Shown: positions 34,749 to 45,029, counted from the stretch's first letter. The stretch: DNA of 64,000 nt from Lachnospiraceae bacterium (GCA_015057635.1 SVEB01000046.1:1-64000); one strand, 5' to 3'. Numbers and translations are program-made. Notes: generated by a model from the letters alone, not told the origin.

Positions 34749-36401
34749 TTATTCATCTTCTTCCGGATTTTCTTCCAGAATAGAGAATGCGATATTAGTA
34801 CCATGGTCGGCAACACGTTCTAAGTTTGACAATAAGTCAGAGAAAACCATACCGGTTTCCGCGTCACACAGATCGTTTGTCAGACGGTTCACATGGTTGT
34901 GCTGGAATTTGCGTTCCATCTCATCAATCTCGTTTTCAAGTGCTAAGATTTCATCTAAATGTTCTTTCGATTTCTTCTCAAACATTTCAATGGATAACTT
35001 GAGTAAGTGAATTACCTTATCGGTCATCTCATCGATTTCACCCTGAGCAGTCTTGCTAAAGTGAAGATTCTCTTCTTTTGCCTGCTTTGCAAAGTCTGCT
35101 ACATTCTCTGCGTGATCACCGATACGTTCAATATCATTTACCACATGGAACAGTCCGCCAAGAAGCTTTCTGTCGCCGATTGGAAGGGAAAGCTGATTTG
35201 CTTTCACTAAGTAGTTTGTGATTTCCCTGTTTAAATAGTTAATTCCCTTCTCTGTTTCATAAACAGATTCGAGAGATTCTACATTTCCTGTTTTCAATGC
35301 TTCTAAAGCATGCTTTAAGTTTCCGAATGAAATCTGTGCCATACGAACTAATTCGTTGATCGCATTTGGAACTGCAGCTGTTGTAGAGAAAATGGAGTGT
35401 TCACCAATGTATTCTAAATGGAATTCATCTATCTTTTCATCTTCACCACGAACAAATATAGTGGCAAGTTTTACGATTCCCTTCATGAATGGGAAACAGA
35501 TCACAACCTGGAATACTTTAAAGATTAAATGTGTATTGGCCACTTCTCTAGCAATCTTTGTGCCGTCTGTAGCGCTTCCGCTGGAGATTGCTACGATGAA
35601 TGCCTCAATCTGGTCTTTTGCAAATGCCAATATAATAAAGATTACAACAGAACCGATTACATTTACTAAGAAATGGATCCATGCGGCGCGTTTCGCATTT
35701 TTCTTGCCACCGATGCTGGCAATTAAAGCGGATACACAGGATCCCATATTACATCCTAATATTATATAGAAACACATACTAAGAGGAATTAATCCCTGGG
35801 ATGCCATAACAAGCACGATACCAACGGTTGCTGATGAACTCTGAATGACTGCTGTGATAATAAAGCCTGCTAATACGGCTAAATAAGGGTTATGCATGGA
35901 ACCAATTAAACTGGTCACTTCAGGAGATGTCTTTAACGCCTCCATGCTGCCTGACATATAGCTCATTCCGAAGAACAGCATGCCAAATCCAAGCACTACT
36001 TCGCCGATACGTTTTACCATCGGCTTCTTAAAGAACATTACCATAATAACGCCAACCATTAAAAATACTGGTGCTATTGCGGATAAATCAAATGCGATCA
36101 GCTGAGCTGTGATTGTTGTACCAATGTTCGCACCAAGGATAACCCCTGCTGCCTGCATTAAGTTCAATAATCCCGCATTAACAAAACTCACGACTAATAC
36201 TGTGGTCGCACTGGATGACTGTACAACCGCTGTAAATAAAATACCAACGAACATACCAATAAATTGATTTTTGGTACACATTTCCAAGATGGAACGTAAT
36301 CTTGCGCCGGCTGCTTTTTCAAGTCCTTCGCTCATTAACTTCATTCCATAAAGGAATAGTCCAAGTCCGGCCACTAATGCCAGAATACTTTCTAACGTCA
36401 T
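34749..36401 (-). CDS. Na+/phosphate cotransporter family protein with PhoU-like tail
   Basis: The 550-residue membrane protein has two Na/Pi-cotransporter repeats, each with the QSSSATT/V motif (VVQSSSATTVLVVSF near residue 60; VIQSSSATVGIVLVM near 188), eight or so helices, and from about residue 335 a cytoplasmic PhoU-like helical bundle (LNREITNYLVKANQLSLPIG, DIERIGDHAENVADFA, LERVADHGTNIAFSI). Members of this NptA/YjbB type move phosphate with Na+. Direction and regulation are not evident. The gene stands alone between the rpsO promoter and the MocR terminator. Confidence 0.9.
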   Translation of the reverse strand: MTLESILALVAGLGLFLYGMKLMSEGLEKAAGARLRSILEMCTKNQFIGMFVGILFTAVVQSSSATTVLVVSFVNAGLLNLMQAAGVILGANIGTTITAQLIAFDLSAIAPVFLMVGVIMVMFFKKPMVKRIGEVVLGFGMLFFGMSYMSGSMEALKTSPEVTSLIGSMHNPYLAVLAGFIITAVIQSSSATVGIVLVMASQGLIPLSMCFYIILGCNMGSCVSALIASIGGKKNAKRAAWIHFLVNVIGSVVIFIILAFAKDQIEAFIVAISSGSATDGTKIAREVANTHLIFKVFQVVICFPFMKGIVKLATIFVRGEDEKIDEFHLEYIGEHSIFSTTAAVPNAINELVRMAQISFGNLKHALEALKTGNVESLESVYETEKGINYLNREITNYLVKANQLSLPIGDRKLLGGLFHVVNDIERIGDHAENVADFAKQAKEENLHFSKTAQGEIDEMTDKVIHLLKLSIEMFEKKSKEHLDEILALENEIDEMERKFQHNHVNRLTNDLCDAETGMVFSDLLSNLERVADHGTNIAFSILEENPEEDE

Positions 36402-36463
36402 AATGCTTCTCCTTTGAAGATATTGCGACTATAAAACCCACAAGCTATACTTTAAAATAAACA

Positions 36464-36534
36464 AAAAAAAGATACAAGTAGGAAAATGAAAGTTCGTCAC
36501 ATTCCATATTTTTTCCTTTGCTTGCATCTTTTTC
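36464..36534. terminator. Hairpin terminator between MocR gene and Na/Pi gene
   Basis: AAAAAGATACAAGTAGGAAAA (about 36465-36485) pairs imperfectly with TTTTCCTTTGCTTGCATC (about 36510-36527), followed by TTTTTC; A/T runs flank both sides. It terminates the minus-strand MocR transcript about 75 nt after its stop. Confidence 0.65.
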
Positions 36535-36608
36535 TTATGCATGTATAACAATTATACAAATATTTCATGGACATTTTGCATGAGTTTCCACCTATTCAGC
36601 GCGTTACA

Positions 36609-38021
36609 TCAAAGAATCAATTTGTAATTATTATACATATTTTCGTATAACTCTCTTACTCCACTGATAATATCCTCTTCTGAAAGATTCGAATATCCAA
36701 GCAGAATCACCGGATGCTTGAATAGATTCTTTCCAATACAGTGCGGTGTCAGTCCATATAGTCGAATTCCATTTTCCGCTGCCTTTTTGATCACTGCCTC
36801 TTCACTTTCTTCTTCCAAGAACTCGACTACCAAATGCAACCCTGCATTTTCTCCTGATATTCTTATCTTGCCATCAAAAATCTTAAGAGCTTTTATCATC
36901 ACATCATGCTTTGCTTTATACCTCGTTCTCATCTTATTCAGATGACGTTCAAAATATCCGCCCTCAATAAATTTACTGATGATCGACTGATCGATACGGG
37001 ATACCGTGGAGGCATAATAGTAAAATTCCTCCCGGTAACGCCTTAAAAGAGACTCTGGAAGCACCATATAACCGACTCGAATGGCAGGCGCTATGGCTCT
37101 CGAAAATGTTCCCATATAGATGACGCGATCATTCACATCGATCCCCTGAAGAGATGGGATCGGCTTCCCAATATAGCGGAATTCGGAATCATGGTCGTCT
37201 TCAATAATATAGCGATCTTCTTTTGCAGCCGCCCATTCTAAAAGCTTTAATCGCTTTTTAATCGGCATGACAATTCCTAACGGATACTGATGGGACGGTG
37301 TCACATAGACGACCTCTGCCTCAGACTCTGTTAACTTTCCAATATCGATCCCATCCTTCTCCATTTCAATCGGACTTATATCAAATCCCATCCCTTTTAA
37401 GATGTGATAGGCCCTCATATAAGTCGGATTTTCAATCGCGATTCTTTGTTTCTTATTTAACAGCTGTGCCAGAAGCTGAAGCAGATAATCTGCTCCTGCC
37501 CCTATTACAATCTGTGCCGGCTCGCAGTTAACCCCTCTGGAATCATGTAGATAACGGCTGATTGCCTCTCGTAGCTCATAATCCCCCTGATTTTCACCTA
37601 ATAAAAAAATCCCCTGATTCATATCATTCATGCACTGGCTGCTTAACTTTCGCCATGTACTGAATGGAAAGGAGCTGATATCCACCGTAAACGGAGAAAA
37701 GTCATAGCGAACGTCTCCGTTTTGCTCTGACTTGTTTTCCATCGGTATGTTCTTTTTTTCTTTGATATCCAGAAGGGTGAGTGTGCCTGCAACATAATAG
37801 CCGCTCTTCGGCACAGACTCAATATAACCTTCCGATAATAGCTGATTATAGGCTAAATCTACGGTACTTCTGCTGACAGCCAGATGATTCGAAAGACTTC
37901 TTGTGGATGGCAGCTTTTGATGTATGGATAATCTGCCTGCTTTTATCTCACTTTTAATATGTTCATAAATCTGTTCATATAACGGACGCTTACTGCTTCC
38001 ATCAAGCGTTACAATCAGCAT
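36609..38021 (-). CDS. MocR/PdxR-type regulator (GntR HTH fused to aminotransferase fold) with Arg at the PLP-lysine position
   Basis: The 470-residue protein has a GntR winged helix at the N-terminus (PLYEQIYEHIKSEIKAG, then LAVSRSTVDLAYNQLLSEGY) and from about residue 115 a fold-I aminotransferase domain (VIGAGADYLLQLLAQ, YVTPSHQYPLG, IEDDHDSEFRY). In the usual SK-x-LAP lysine loop this protein has GTFSRAIAPAIRVGYMV, so residue 308 is Arg (codon complement of 37098-37100) in place of the Schiff-base Lys. Members sense PLP or a GABA/amino-acid derivative. The gene is 13 nt behind ribF. Confidence 0.88.
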   Translation of the reverse strand: MLIVTLDGSSKRPLYEQIYEHIKSEIKAGRLSIHQKLPSTRSLSNHLAVSRSTVDLAYNQLLSEGYIESVPKSGYYVAGTLTLLDIKEKKNIPMENKSEQNGDVRYDFSPFTVDISSFPFSTWRKLSSQCMNDMNQGIFLLGENQGDYELREAISRYLHDSRGVNCEPAQIVIGAGADYLLQLLAQLLNKKQRIAIENPTYMRAYHILKGMGFDISPIEMEKDGIDIGKLTESEAEVVYVTPSHQYPLGIVMPIKKRLKLLEWAAAKEDRYIIEDDHDSEFRYIGKPIPSLQGIDVNDRVIYMGTFSRAIAPAIRVGYMVLPESLLRRYREEFYYYASTVSRIDQSIISKFIEGGYFERHLNKMRTRYKAKHDVMIKALKIFDGKIRISGENAGLHLVVEFLEEESEEAVIKKAAENGIRLYGLTPHCIGKNLFKHPVILLGYSNLSEEDIISGVRELYENMYNNYKLIL

Positions 38022-38034
38022 TATATCTACCCCT

Positions 38035-38955
38035 TTAGATTAGATTAAAATATTCCCTTGCAAATATAATATCCTTTTCCATAACAGCCTTTAATTCGTC
38101 AACGGAAGCAAACTTCTGCTCGCTTCTCTCAAACGCATAAAGCTCGACCTGAACCATTTTTCCATAGAGATCTTCATTACAATCAAATAAGTGCGTTTCC
38201 ACGCCTCTTTGCTCATCTGCGCCGACTGTCGGCTTGTTGCCGATATTGGTCACGCTGTAATACTTTCTGTCCCCAATGGTCGTAGTGGATGCATATACGC
38301 CATTCGGAGGCAGAAGCTTATGTGGTTTTGGCATCACGTTGATTGTCGGAATTCCAATTGTTCTTCCAAGCTGTCTTCCGTGAACTACCTCTCCCATTAC
38401 CGTATATGCATGTCCTAACATGTCATTTGCCTCAGTAATATTTCCATTCGCGATTGCCTCACGGATACGGGTGCTACTGATCACACTTCCTTTATACTGA
38501 AGCTTTTCACATACAATCAGTTCATAACCATACATTGCCGCATAGTCATGTAACATCATCACATCACCGCGTCTTCCACGTCCAAAGCGATAATCGCTTC
38601 CTACCACAATTGCTTTTGCATCCAGTTTTCCAATCAGTACTTCCGTAATGAATTCTTCTGGTTCCATAGACGCTGTCTCTTCCGTAAATGGATACGAAAT
38701 CAAAACTTCCGTTCCAAATCTTCCTAACAGCTCCTTCTTTTCCTGTTCTGTATAAATTAAATCAATTTCCCGATCCGAGAATAAGTTCCCCGGATGATAA
38801 TCAAATGTAAACATAACAGAAGTCAAGCCCTGTTTCTGAAACTTTGTCAGCTCATTTAACAGCAGCTGATGGCCCCTGTGTAAACCATCAAATTTACCTA
38901 ATGTCACACATGTATTCTGAAATTGAAAGTCTGTCTTCCCATAGATGTATTCCAT
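38035..38955 (-). CDS. ribF: Bifunctional riboflavin kinase/FAD synthetase
   Basis: The 306-residue cytosolic enzyme converts riboflavin to FMN and FAD. The N-terminal nucleotidyltransferase domain has CVTLGKFDGLHRGHQLL (HxGH near residues 27-32), DYRFGRGRRGD and ISSTRIREAI; the C-terminal kinase domain has GEVVHGRQLGRTIGIPTINV and PNGVYA, then GVETHLFDCNEDLYG. Length is standard. It is the distal gene of the nusA-infB operon, 23 nt behind truB. Confidence 0.96.
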   Translation of the reverse strand: MEYIYGKTDFQFQNTCVTLGKFDGLHRGHQLLLNELTKFQKQGLTSVMFTFDYHPGNLFSDREIDLIYTEQEKKELLGRFGTEVLISYPFTEETASMEPEEFITEVLIGKLDAKAIVVGSDYRFGRGRRGDVMMLHDYAAMYGYELIVCEKLQYKGSVISSTRIREAIANGNITEANDMLGHAYTVMGEVVHGRQLGRTIGIPTINVMPKPHKLLPPNGVYASTTTIGDRKYYSVTNIGNKPTVGADEQRGVETHLFDCNEDLYGKMVQVELYAFERSEQKFASVDELKAVMEKDIIFAREYFNLI

Positions 38956-38978
38956 TTCCGACTCCCATCTTTCTCCGA

Positions 38979-39893
38979 TTACAGAAACATCTTAACTGGC
39001 TTATACTGCCCTTTTTCTGCATCGTACTCATAAATTCCTGTAAATACCTTGTTACAATCATACACACGAAGCTTTGCTTCAGGAACGGTATCTTCCTGTT
39101 CAAACTGCGCTTTTCTCAACTGGTTGCCGTTATATAAAAACTTAGAACATTCTTCTTTTACATATGCTTTTGGCAATTCATCGAAGATAATGTCCACCGG
39201 AATCAGTAATCCATCCGGCCCCTGTTCTTTCATGTGTGCATCAATTTCTGAAAGCGTCATACTCTGATCGATTGTAAATGCACTCACCTTTGTACGGATC
39301 AAACTCTTCATACATCCCCCGCAGGAAAGTGCTTCTCCGATATCCTTACACAGCGTACGGATATAGGTACCTTTCGAACAGCTTACTAAAAAACGTACTT
39401 CCTTTACAATCTCAGGTCTTGTTTCATCAAATGTCATTTCCAAAATATTAATTTCATGAATTTTAATATCTCTGGCCTGTCTTTCAATTACTTTGCCTTC
39501 TCTTGCAAGCTCGTACAGCTTCTTGCCGTTTACTTTTAGCGCAGAATACATCGGAGGTACCTGAGCATATCCACCCACGAACTTCATCATTGCATCCCTT
39601 ACTTCGCTTTCTGTAGCATTTACTTCATTCTCCGTCAGAACCTTACCGGTGATATCTTCCGTATCAGTTGTGACGCCAAGTAGTAACACTGCCTCATAAG
39701 TCTTATCCTTATCGGTCAATAAATCACATAACTTCGTGGCATTTCCGACACATACCGGAAGAACCCCGACTGCATCCGGATCTAATGTTCCGGTGTGTCC
39801 GATCTTCCTTGTCTTTAAAATACCGCGAAGTTTCGCACATACGTCAAAGGAGGTAAAACCTTTCTCCTTGTAGACATTGATTATACCATTCAT
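38979..39893 (-). CDS. truB: tRNA pseudouridine(55) synthase
   Basis: The 304-residue enzyme isomerises U55 in the tRNA T-arm. Motifs are NVYKEKGFTSFDVCAKLRG at the start, HTGTLDPDAVGVLPVCVG with the catalytic Asp near residue 38, MYSALKVNGKKLYELAREG, and CSKGTYIRTLCKDIGEAL. A C-terminal PUA-like part follows. It overlaps nrnA by 4 nt (ATGA), a coupled order usual in Firmicutes. Confidence 0.96.
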   Translation of the reverse strand: MNGIINVYKEKGFTSFDVCAKLRGILKTRKIGHTGTLDPDAVGVLPVCVGNATKLCDLLTDKDKTYEAVLLLGVTTDTEDITGKVLTENEVNATESEVRDAMMKFVGGYAQVPPMYSALKVNGKKLYELAREGKVIERQARDIKIHEINILEMTFDETRPEIVKEVRFLVSCSKGTYIRTLCKDIGEALSCGGCMKSLIRTKVSAFTIDQSMTLSEIDAHMKEQGPDGLLIPVDIIFDELPKAYVKEECSKFLYNGNQLRKAQFEQEDTVPEAKLRVYDCNKVFTGIYEYDAEKGQYKPVKMFL

Positions 39894-40864
39894 TTACTTT
39901 CTCCATTTGTCAGCTGATGTTCAATCCAAAGTGTCAGGTTGTTGATCACATCATACAGAGATCCTCTCATCGTACAGCCGGCTGCTTTTACATGCCCGCC
40001 TCCGCCGAAGAATACCGCAATCTTGCTTACATCTACAATTCCATTGGAACGCATGCTGACCTTATATTCCTGTACTGCCTCTTCCCGTAAAAAGATAGCC
40101 ACTTCCACGCCTTTTGTAACCCTCAGCTGGTCAATAACACCATCTAAATCACTCGGCTTTACTTCATAGAAATCCTGAATCTTCTTGCTGATGCTGGATA
40201 TGATAATTTTCCCATCCAGTACCAGAATACTTTCCATTAAGCATCTGCCTAATATCTGATTCTGCAGATAGGTCTTCTGATAGAAGGTCCCATCTATAAT
40301 ATCGGATGCATTCACGCCTAAGCTTAACAGCTTTCCGGCTGTTTGCATCGTCTTTTCTGTTGTATTGCAATGCTTGAATACCCCGGTATCGTAAACGATA
40401 CCAAGGTACAGGCACTCTGCCACCGGCAGGCTTATTTTTTCAAAATCAAAAAGGTCTGATAGTACTTCACAGGTAGAACTTGCATTCGCATCTACCGTGT
40501 CCTTTTTTGCATAGTGTGTGTTCGTGATATGATGATCCACACAGTACGTCATCTTTGCCTTCGAAAAAAGCGCTTCGCTTTCTCCAAGACGGTCAATGCT
40601 GCTAGAATCAAGCGCGATGAATAAATCATACTGCGCTTCCTCTTTTGCTTTTGTCAGCACATGATCTGCATTCTTTAAAAATGAAAATGCTTCCGGAACA
40701 CATTCCAGATAGAGATCGACCGTCTTTTTCCCATCCTGATTGTAATTCTCAGTCAGATAATTATAAAGCGCAAGCCCTGCTCCAACGCAGTCTCCATCTG
40801 GATGTATATGACCGGCAATTCCGATTGTCTTAGCAAGACGCACTTCTTCCCATATGTCTGCCAT
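39890..40864 (-). CDS. nrnA: Bifunctional oligoribonuclease/PAP phosphatase (DHH family)
   Basis: The start is ATG at 40862-40864 (MADIWEEVRLAK) behind GAGGTGCGGT; an upstream in-frame extension is not supported. The 324-residue protein has the DHH domain (IAGHIHPDGDCVGAGLALYN, then LIALDSSSIDRLGE and YCVDHHITNTHYA, the metal ligands) and a DHHA1 domain with FFGGGGHVKAAGCT near the end. NrnA degrades nano-RNA and dephosphorylates pAp. It stands between rbfA and truB, the common operon order. Confidence 0.93.
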   Translation of the reverse strand: MADIWEEVRLAKTIGIAGHIHPDGDCVGAGLALYNYLTENYNQDGKKTVDLYLECVPEAFSFLKNADHVLTKAKEEAQYDLFIALDSSSIDRLGESEALFSKAKMTYCVDHHITNTHYAKKDTVDANASSTCEVLSDLFDFEKISLPVAECLYLGIVYDTGVFKHCNTTEKTMQTAGKLLSLGVNASDIIDGTFYQKTYLQNQILGRCLMESILVLDGKIIISSISKKIQDFYEVKPSDLDGVIDQLRVTKGVEVAIFLREEAVQEYKVSMRSNGIVDVSKIAVFFGGGGHVKAAGCTMRGSLYDVINNLTLWIEHQLTNGESK

Positions 40865-40954
40865 ACCGCACCTCTTTTCCCTTTTTCTCTTTCTCAATGA
40901 TTCCCCCGCAGTTCGAGCGTGCCCTATATCAAAAGCCAAATAGCCTTAAAAGTG

Positions 40955-41350
40955 CTATTCTTCCGTGTCTTCCTCTTCGGAAACTTCTTCTGAACTGCTG
41001 TTTTTATTTACTTCATCAATTAATCTTGACATATTAACACCATATTCAATGGACTGGTCCACAACGAAAATAAGTTCCGGCGTATTTCTAAGGTTAATGG
41101 ATCTTGCTAACTGTCCTCTTAAGAAAGGAGCTGCGCTCTTTAATCCTTTCAGTGTGTCTTTCTGAGATTCTTCATTACCTAGCACGCTGATGTATACCTT
41201 AGCTGTCTTTAAGTCCGGAGCCACTTCTACATTCACGATGGATGTCATCGGATTGATTCTTGGATCCTTTAACTCTCTGGAAATTAACATACTTAATTCT
41301 TTCTGAACTTCCTGATTGATTCTGGTGTTTTTAATACTGTTTTTTCTCAT
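40955..41350 (-). CDS. rbfA: Ribosome-binding factor A
   Basis: The 131-residue protein has the KH-like RbfA fold: NTRINQEVQKELSMLISREL, then DPRINPMTSIVNVEVAPDLKT and VYISVLG, APFLRGQLARSINLRNTPEL. The final about 15 residues are acidic (SSSEEVSEEEDTEE), an extension beyond the core. It matures the 16S rRNA 5' end within the 30S subunit. Position between infB and nrnA is canonical. Confidence 0.95.
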   Translation of the reverse strand: MRKNSIKNTRINQEVQKELSMLISRELKDPRINPMTSIVNVEVAPDLKTAKVYISVLGNEESQKDTLKGLKSAAPFLRGQLARSINLRNTPELIFVVDQSIEYGVNMSRLIDEVNKNSSSEEVSEEEDTEE

Positions 41351-41382
41351 TCTTACACCTTTACCTTCTATTTCTATATAAT

Positions 41383-41410
41383 AACTATGGACGCTTGCAC
41401 GTCCATAGTT
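41383..41410. other. Intergenic hairpin between infB and rbfA
   Basis: AACTATGGAC (41383-41392) pairs perfectly with GTCCATAGTT (41401-41410) around an 8-nt loop. No T-run follows on the transcript strand, so it is more likely an RNA processing or stability structure inside the operon than a terminator. Confidence 0.55.
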
Positions 41411-41449
41411 TGTGACAAAACTTTTGGTTTCATCCCTTATCTGTTATTT

Positions 41450-44341
41450 CTAGCGTGGTACTTCTACCATCTTGTAGAATTCTACAATATCGAACTCTTT
41501 GATGTCATTGAACTTTTCAAATACAAGACCACATTCGTATCCTGTTGCAACTTCTTTGACATCATCTTTTCCTCTCTTAACGCTTGCAAGAGGTCCTTCG
41601 AAGATCTTGTTTCCTTCACGTGTGATACGTACGGAACATCCTCTTTCGATCTTACCGTCAAGAACATAAGAACCAGCGATATTACCGATACCGGAAGCCT
41701 TGAATACCATACGGATTTCTGCGTGACCGATTACTTTTTCTTCAAAGATTGGATCTAACATACCCTTCATTGCTGCCTGAACATCTTCAATCGCATTGTA
41801 GATGACACGGTATAATCTTAAATCAACCTTTTCACGTTCTGCGATTTCTCTTGCTGTATTATCCGGTCTTACGTTGAAACCGATGATAATCGCATTGGAT
41901 GTTGTTGCAAGGATAACGTCGGATTCGTTGATTGCACCAACGCCGCCGTGAATGATACGAACTGCAACTTCGTCGTTTGATAATTTTAATAAACTCTGTT
42001 TTACAGCTTCTACAGAACCCTGAACATCGGCTTTTACAATGATGTTTAATTCTTTGATATTGCCGGCCTGGATCTGAGAGAATAAACCATCAAGAGATAA
42101 TTTTGCCTTAGTCTCTTTGATTAATTTTTCCTTGCTCTGAGAAATATAAGTTTCCGCAATGTTACGAGCTTCTTTTTCATTGTCAGTTGCCATGAAGATT
42201 TCACCCGCATTTGGAACACCATTTAAACCAAGGATTTCAACTGGTGTGGATGGACCTGCTTCTGTTACACGCTGTCCCTTATCATTCATCATCGCTCTTA
42301 CTTTACCATAAGAAGATCCGATTGCGATTGCATCACCAACATGAAGAGTACCCTTCTGAACAAGGATCGTAGCAACGGTACCACGGCCCTTATCAAGTTC
42401 CGCTTCAATTACGATACCTCTTGCATTACGGTTTGGATTTGCTTTTAATTCCGCTACTTCTGCTGTTAAAAGGATCATTTCTAATAACTGATCGATACCC
42501 TGGTGTGTATGAGCGGATACCGGAACGAAGATTGTGTCACCACCCCAGTCTTCTGCAACTAATTCATACTCAGTTAATTCCTGTTTAACACGTTCTAAGT
42601 TAGCGCTTTCTTTATCCATCTTGTTAACAGCAACGATAATCTGTACGCCTGCTGCCTTCGCATGGCTGATTGCTTCGATTGTCTGTGGCATTACACCGTC
42701 ATCTGCAGCAACTACTAAGATCGCGATATCAGTAGACTGTGCACCACGCATTCTCATTGCTGTGAACGCTTCGTGACCTGGTGTATCTAAGAATGTGATC
42801 TTTTCTCCGTTGATATCTACTACGTAAGCACCGATATGCTGTGTAATACCGCCGGCTTCTTTTGCTGTTACATGTGTTTCACGGATCGCATCAAGTAAGG
42901 AAGTCTTACCGTGGTCAACATGCCCCATTACACATACTACTGGAGGACGTTTTACCATTAAGGATTCATCTTCTTCCTCTTCCTTTAATAACTCTTCAAC
43001 CTGGTCAACAACTACTTCTTTTTCTGCGATACAGTTGAATTCTAATGCGATTTCTTCTGCTTCTTCAAATGTGATTTCCTGGTTGATGGATACCATCTTG
43101 CCTTCTAAGAATAACTTCTTAACAAGTGCGGATGGCATTAACTTCATCTTATCTGCTAATTCCTTGATTGTTACAACTTCAGGAATGATGATTGTCTTTA
43201 CTTCATCTTCTTTTGGCTGTTCCACAACAACTGGCTTTGGCATGATAAAAGCGCCTTTTCTGTTTGGATCTTTCTTCTTTAATTTTGCGCCGTCTTCGGA
43301 ATCGTTGTTACGCTTACGGTCACGGTTACGATCACGGTTCTTGTCGTTGAACGCTGCTGCTCTTTGTTCTTTTGTTAACTCATTTGCAAGATCAGATTTG
43401 ATGCTGCTTACTTTATCGCCGCCTCTGGAATCTGTACGCTTCTTATCAAAGCGGTTATTGCCATAGCCTGCATCCTTATCCTTATCAAATCCGCCGCCAA
43501 AGCTTCCGCCGGAACGATTACCGCCAAAGCTTCCGCCGGAACGGTTGCCACCAAAGCTTCCTCTGTTGCTGCCATAGCCGCCACCCTGTGGACGATCTCC
43601 CTGTGGTCTATTTCCATATGGGCGGTCTCCCTGTGGTCGATCTCCCTGTGGGCGATTTCCGTATGGACGGTCTCCCTGTGGTCTGTTTCCGTATGGACGA
43701 TCTCCCTGTGGACGATCTCCCTGTGGGCGATTTCCGTATGGACGGTCTCCCTGTGGTCTGTTTCCATATGGACGATCACTCTGTGGTCTGTTTCCGTATG
43801 GGCGGTCTCCCTGTGGTCGATCTCCCTGTGGTCTGTTTCCGTATGGACGATCTCCCTGCTGTCTGTTGTTATATGGGCGGTCTCCCTGCTGACGGTTACC
43901 ATAGGAACGATCTCCCTGTGGTTTGTCACCATAGGAACGATTGTTCTGTGGACGATCTCCCTGCTGTCTTCTGTCGCCGTAAGACCCTCTGTTATCATTC
44001 TCTCTTTTTTCGCTTAACTTACTTTTATTGTTTTCATCTGCCATTCTTTTTTCTCCGTACTGCTGTCCTGTTATATTTGTATTGCTTGTTTCATTATTCG
44101 CTTTTCCGGGAACGGACGTTTTTTTGCCCGAAGTCACGTTTTCTCTTGGCTTATCGCCGGCTGTACTTCTGTTCGCACTATTTTTTTTGTCGAACTTACC
44201 ACGAACCATTGCTATTTCATTATCATCAATATTACTCATGTGGCTCTTCACTTCCATCCCTTTTTCCTTTAAGAAGCTTACGATGTCACTGCTTTTCATA
44301 TCTAACTCTTTGGCTAACTCATGTACTTTGATTTTTGCCAT
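41450..44341 (-). CDS. infB: Translation initiation factor IF-2 with long Gly/Asp/Arg/Pro repeat linker
   Basis: The start is ATG at 44339-44341 ([16 protein letters not shown]), with GGAGG 14 nt upstream. The 963-residue GTPase delivers initiator tRNA to the 30S subunit. Domain order is: IF2-N motif at 1-50; a very long disordered linker of [10 protein letters not shown]-like repeats (about residues 120-270) and GGNRSGGSF repeats; a second IF2-N at about 385; the G domain with [20 protein letters not shown] and NKMDK; then domains II-IV. It belongs to the nusA operon, 44 nt after ylxQ. Confidence 0.96.
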   Translation of the reverse strand: MAKIKVHELAKELDMKSSDIVSFLKEKGMEVKSHMSNIDDNEIAMVRGKFDKKNSANRSTAGDKPRENVTSGKKTSVPGKANNETSNTNITGQQYGEKRMADENNKSKLSEKRENDNRGSYGDRRQQGDRPQNNRSYGDKPQGDRSYGNRQQGDRPYNNRQQGDRPYGNRPQGDRPQGDRPYGNRPQSDRPYGNRPQGDRPYGNRPQGDRPQGDRPYGNRPQGDRPYGNRPQGDRPQGDRPYGNRPQGDRPQGGGYGSNRGSFGGNRSGGSFGGNRSGGSFGGGFDKDKDAGYGNNRFDKKRTDSRGGDKVSSIKSDLANELTKEQRAAAFNDKNRDRNRDRKRNNDSEDGAKLKKKDPNRKGAFIMPKPVVVEQPKEDEVKTIIIPEVVTIKELADKMKLMPSALVKKLFLEGKMVSINQEITFEEAEEIALEFNCIAEKEVVVDQVEELLKEEEEDESLMVKRPPVVCVMGHVDHGKTSLLDAIRETHVTAKEAGGITQHIGAYVVDINGEKITFLDTPGHEAFTAMRMRGAQSTDIAILVVAADDGVMPQTIEAISHAKAAGVQIIVAVNKMDKESANLERVKQELTEYELVAEDWGGDTIFVPVSAHTHQGIDQLLEMILLTAEVAELKANPNRNARGIVIEAELDKGRGTVATILVQKGTLHVGDAIAIGSSYGKVRAMMNDKGQRVTEAGPSTPVEILGLNGVPNAGEIFMATDNEKEARNIAETYISQSKEKLIKETKAKLSLDGLFSQIQAGNIKELNIIVKADVQGSVEAVKQSLLKLSNDEVAVRIIHGGVGAINESDVILATTSNAIIIGFNVRPDNTAREIAEREKVDLRLYRVIYNAIEDVQAAMKGMLDPIFEEKVIGHAEIRMVFKASGIGNIAGSYVLDGKIERGCSVRITREGNKIFEGPLASVKRGKDDVKEVATGYECGLVFEKFNDIKEFDIVEFYKMVEVPR
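43497..43985 (-). repeat. In-gene tandem repeats coding [10 protein letters not shown] units in IF-2
   Basis: 18-nt (six-codon) units reading GDRPYG/GNRPQG/GDRPQG are repeated about twenty times at about 43600-43960, followed by about 30-nt units coding FGGNRSGGS (43497-43560). Identical neighbouring units suggest slippage and copy-number variation. Confidence 0.85.
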
Positions 44342-44385
44342 ACGATAACTACCTCCGTTATATCCCACAATTTACCGATTCATAT

Positions 44386-44736
44386 CTATAACACTCCTGT
44401 TTCAAAATGTTTTTTCATTGCATCTGCCATCCCTTTGTCGTTCACGGACAGGGATGCTCGAAATTCCTTACCGATTGCATGGCCAAGCTCTGTTTTTTCA
44501 CCAAAGAAATAGATTGGAACGCCATAAAATGTACACATATTTGTAAACATCTTCTTTGTATTATCCGATGCGTCTGACGCAACAATAACTAAATTGGACT
44601 TTCCCTCCTTGACTGACTTTTCTGTAGAGAACTCCCCACTTGCGATATAACCTGCTTTTGCTGCAAGACCGCAGAGATTAAAAATCTTCTTTCTTGCTAC
44701 AATCGCTTTTAGTGCCTGCTCATCTGTTTGATGCAT
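44386..44736 (-). CDS. ylxQ: L7Ae-family ribosomal protein-like RNA-binding protein YlxQ
   Basis: The 116-residue protein has the L7Ae/L30e fold: KIFNLCGLAAKAGYIASGEF, then SNLVIVASDASDNTKKMFTN, the RNA-binding helix, and PIYFFGEKTELGHAIGKEFR. It is the YlxQ paralogue, normally between ylxR and infB. Its start overlaps the ylxR stop by 17 nt. Kink-turn binding is inferred. Confidence 0.85.
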   Translation of the reverse strand: MHQTDEQALKAIVARKKIFNLCGLAAKAGYIASGEFSTEKSVKEGKSNLVIVASDASDNTKKMFTNMCTFYGVPIYFFGEKTELGHAIGKEFRASLSVNDKGMADAMKKHFETGVL

Positions 44737-44998
44737 GTTTCACCAACTCACTTTCCAGCTGATCATACACTTCCTTTGGAATCGCAGTCTTTAAGGACCG
44801 CTCTAAACCTTTGCTCTTAATCGCCTTGCTAAGACATTCTGGATCGTTGCATATGTATGCACCTCTTCCATTCTTCTTGCCAGTCACATCAAGTACAATT
44901 TCATCCTCCGGAGTCTTGATCACGCGTATCATTTCCTTTTTTGTTTTCATTTCCCCGCATCCGGTACATTTGCGAAGCGGAACTTTCCTTGCATTCAT
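44720..44998 (-). CDS. rnpM: YlxR (RnpM) family RNA-binding protein
   Basis: The start is ATG at 44996-44998 (MNARKVPLRKCTGCGEMKTK) behind AGGTGA. The 92-residue protein has the conserved CTGCGEMK zinc-finger-like start, then ELIRVIKTP, the GRGAYICNDPECLSKAIKSK segment that binds RNA, and a Lys-rich C-terminus. YlxR proteins bind and modulate RNase P RNA and transcription complexes. Location between nusA and ylxQ is canonical. Confidence 0.9.
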   Translation of the reverse strand: MNARKVPLRKCTGCGEMKTKKEMIRVIKTPEDEIVLDVTGKKNGRGAYICNDPECLSKAIKSKGLERSLKTAIPKEVYDQLESELVKHASNR

Positions 44999-45029
44999 GA
45001 AATCACCTGCCTTCATATGGTCAAGCTTT

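Noticed and set aside
38035-38955. FMN riboswitch for ribF
   Set aside because: ribF lies inside an operon with a 23-nt gap to truB; no room for an RFN element.
43588-44331. 247-codon plus-strand ORF opposite infB
   Set aside because: Antisense shadow of the IF-2 repeat region; periodic codons create it.
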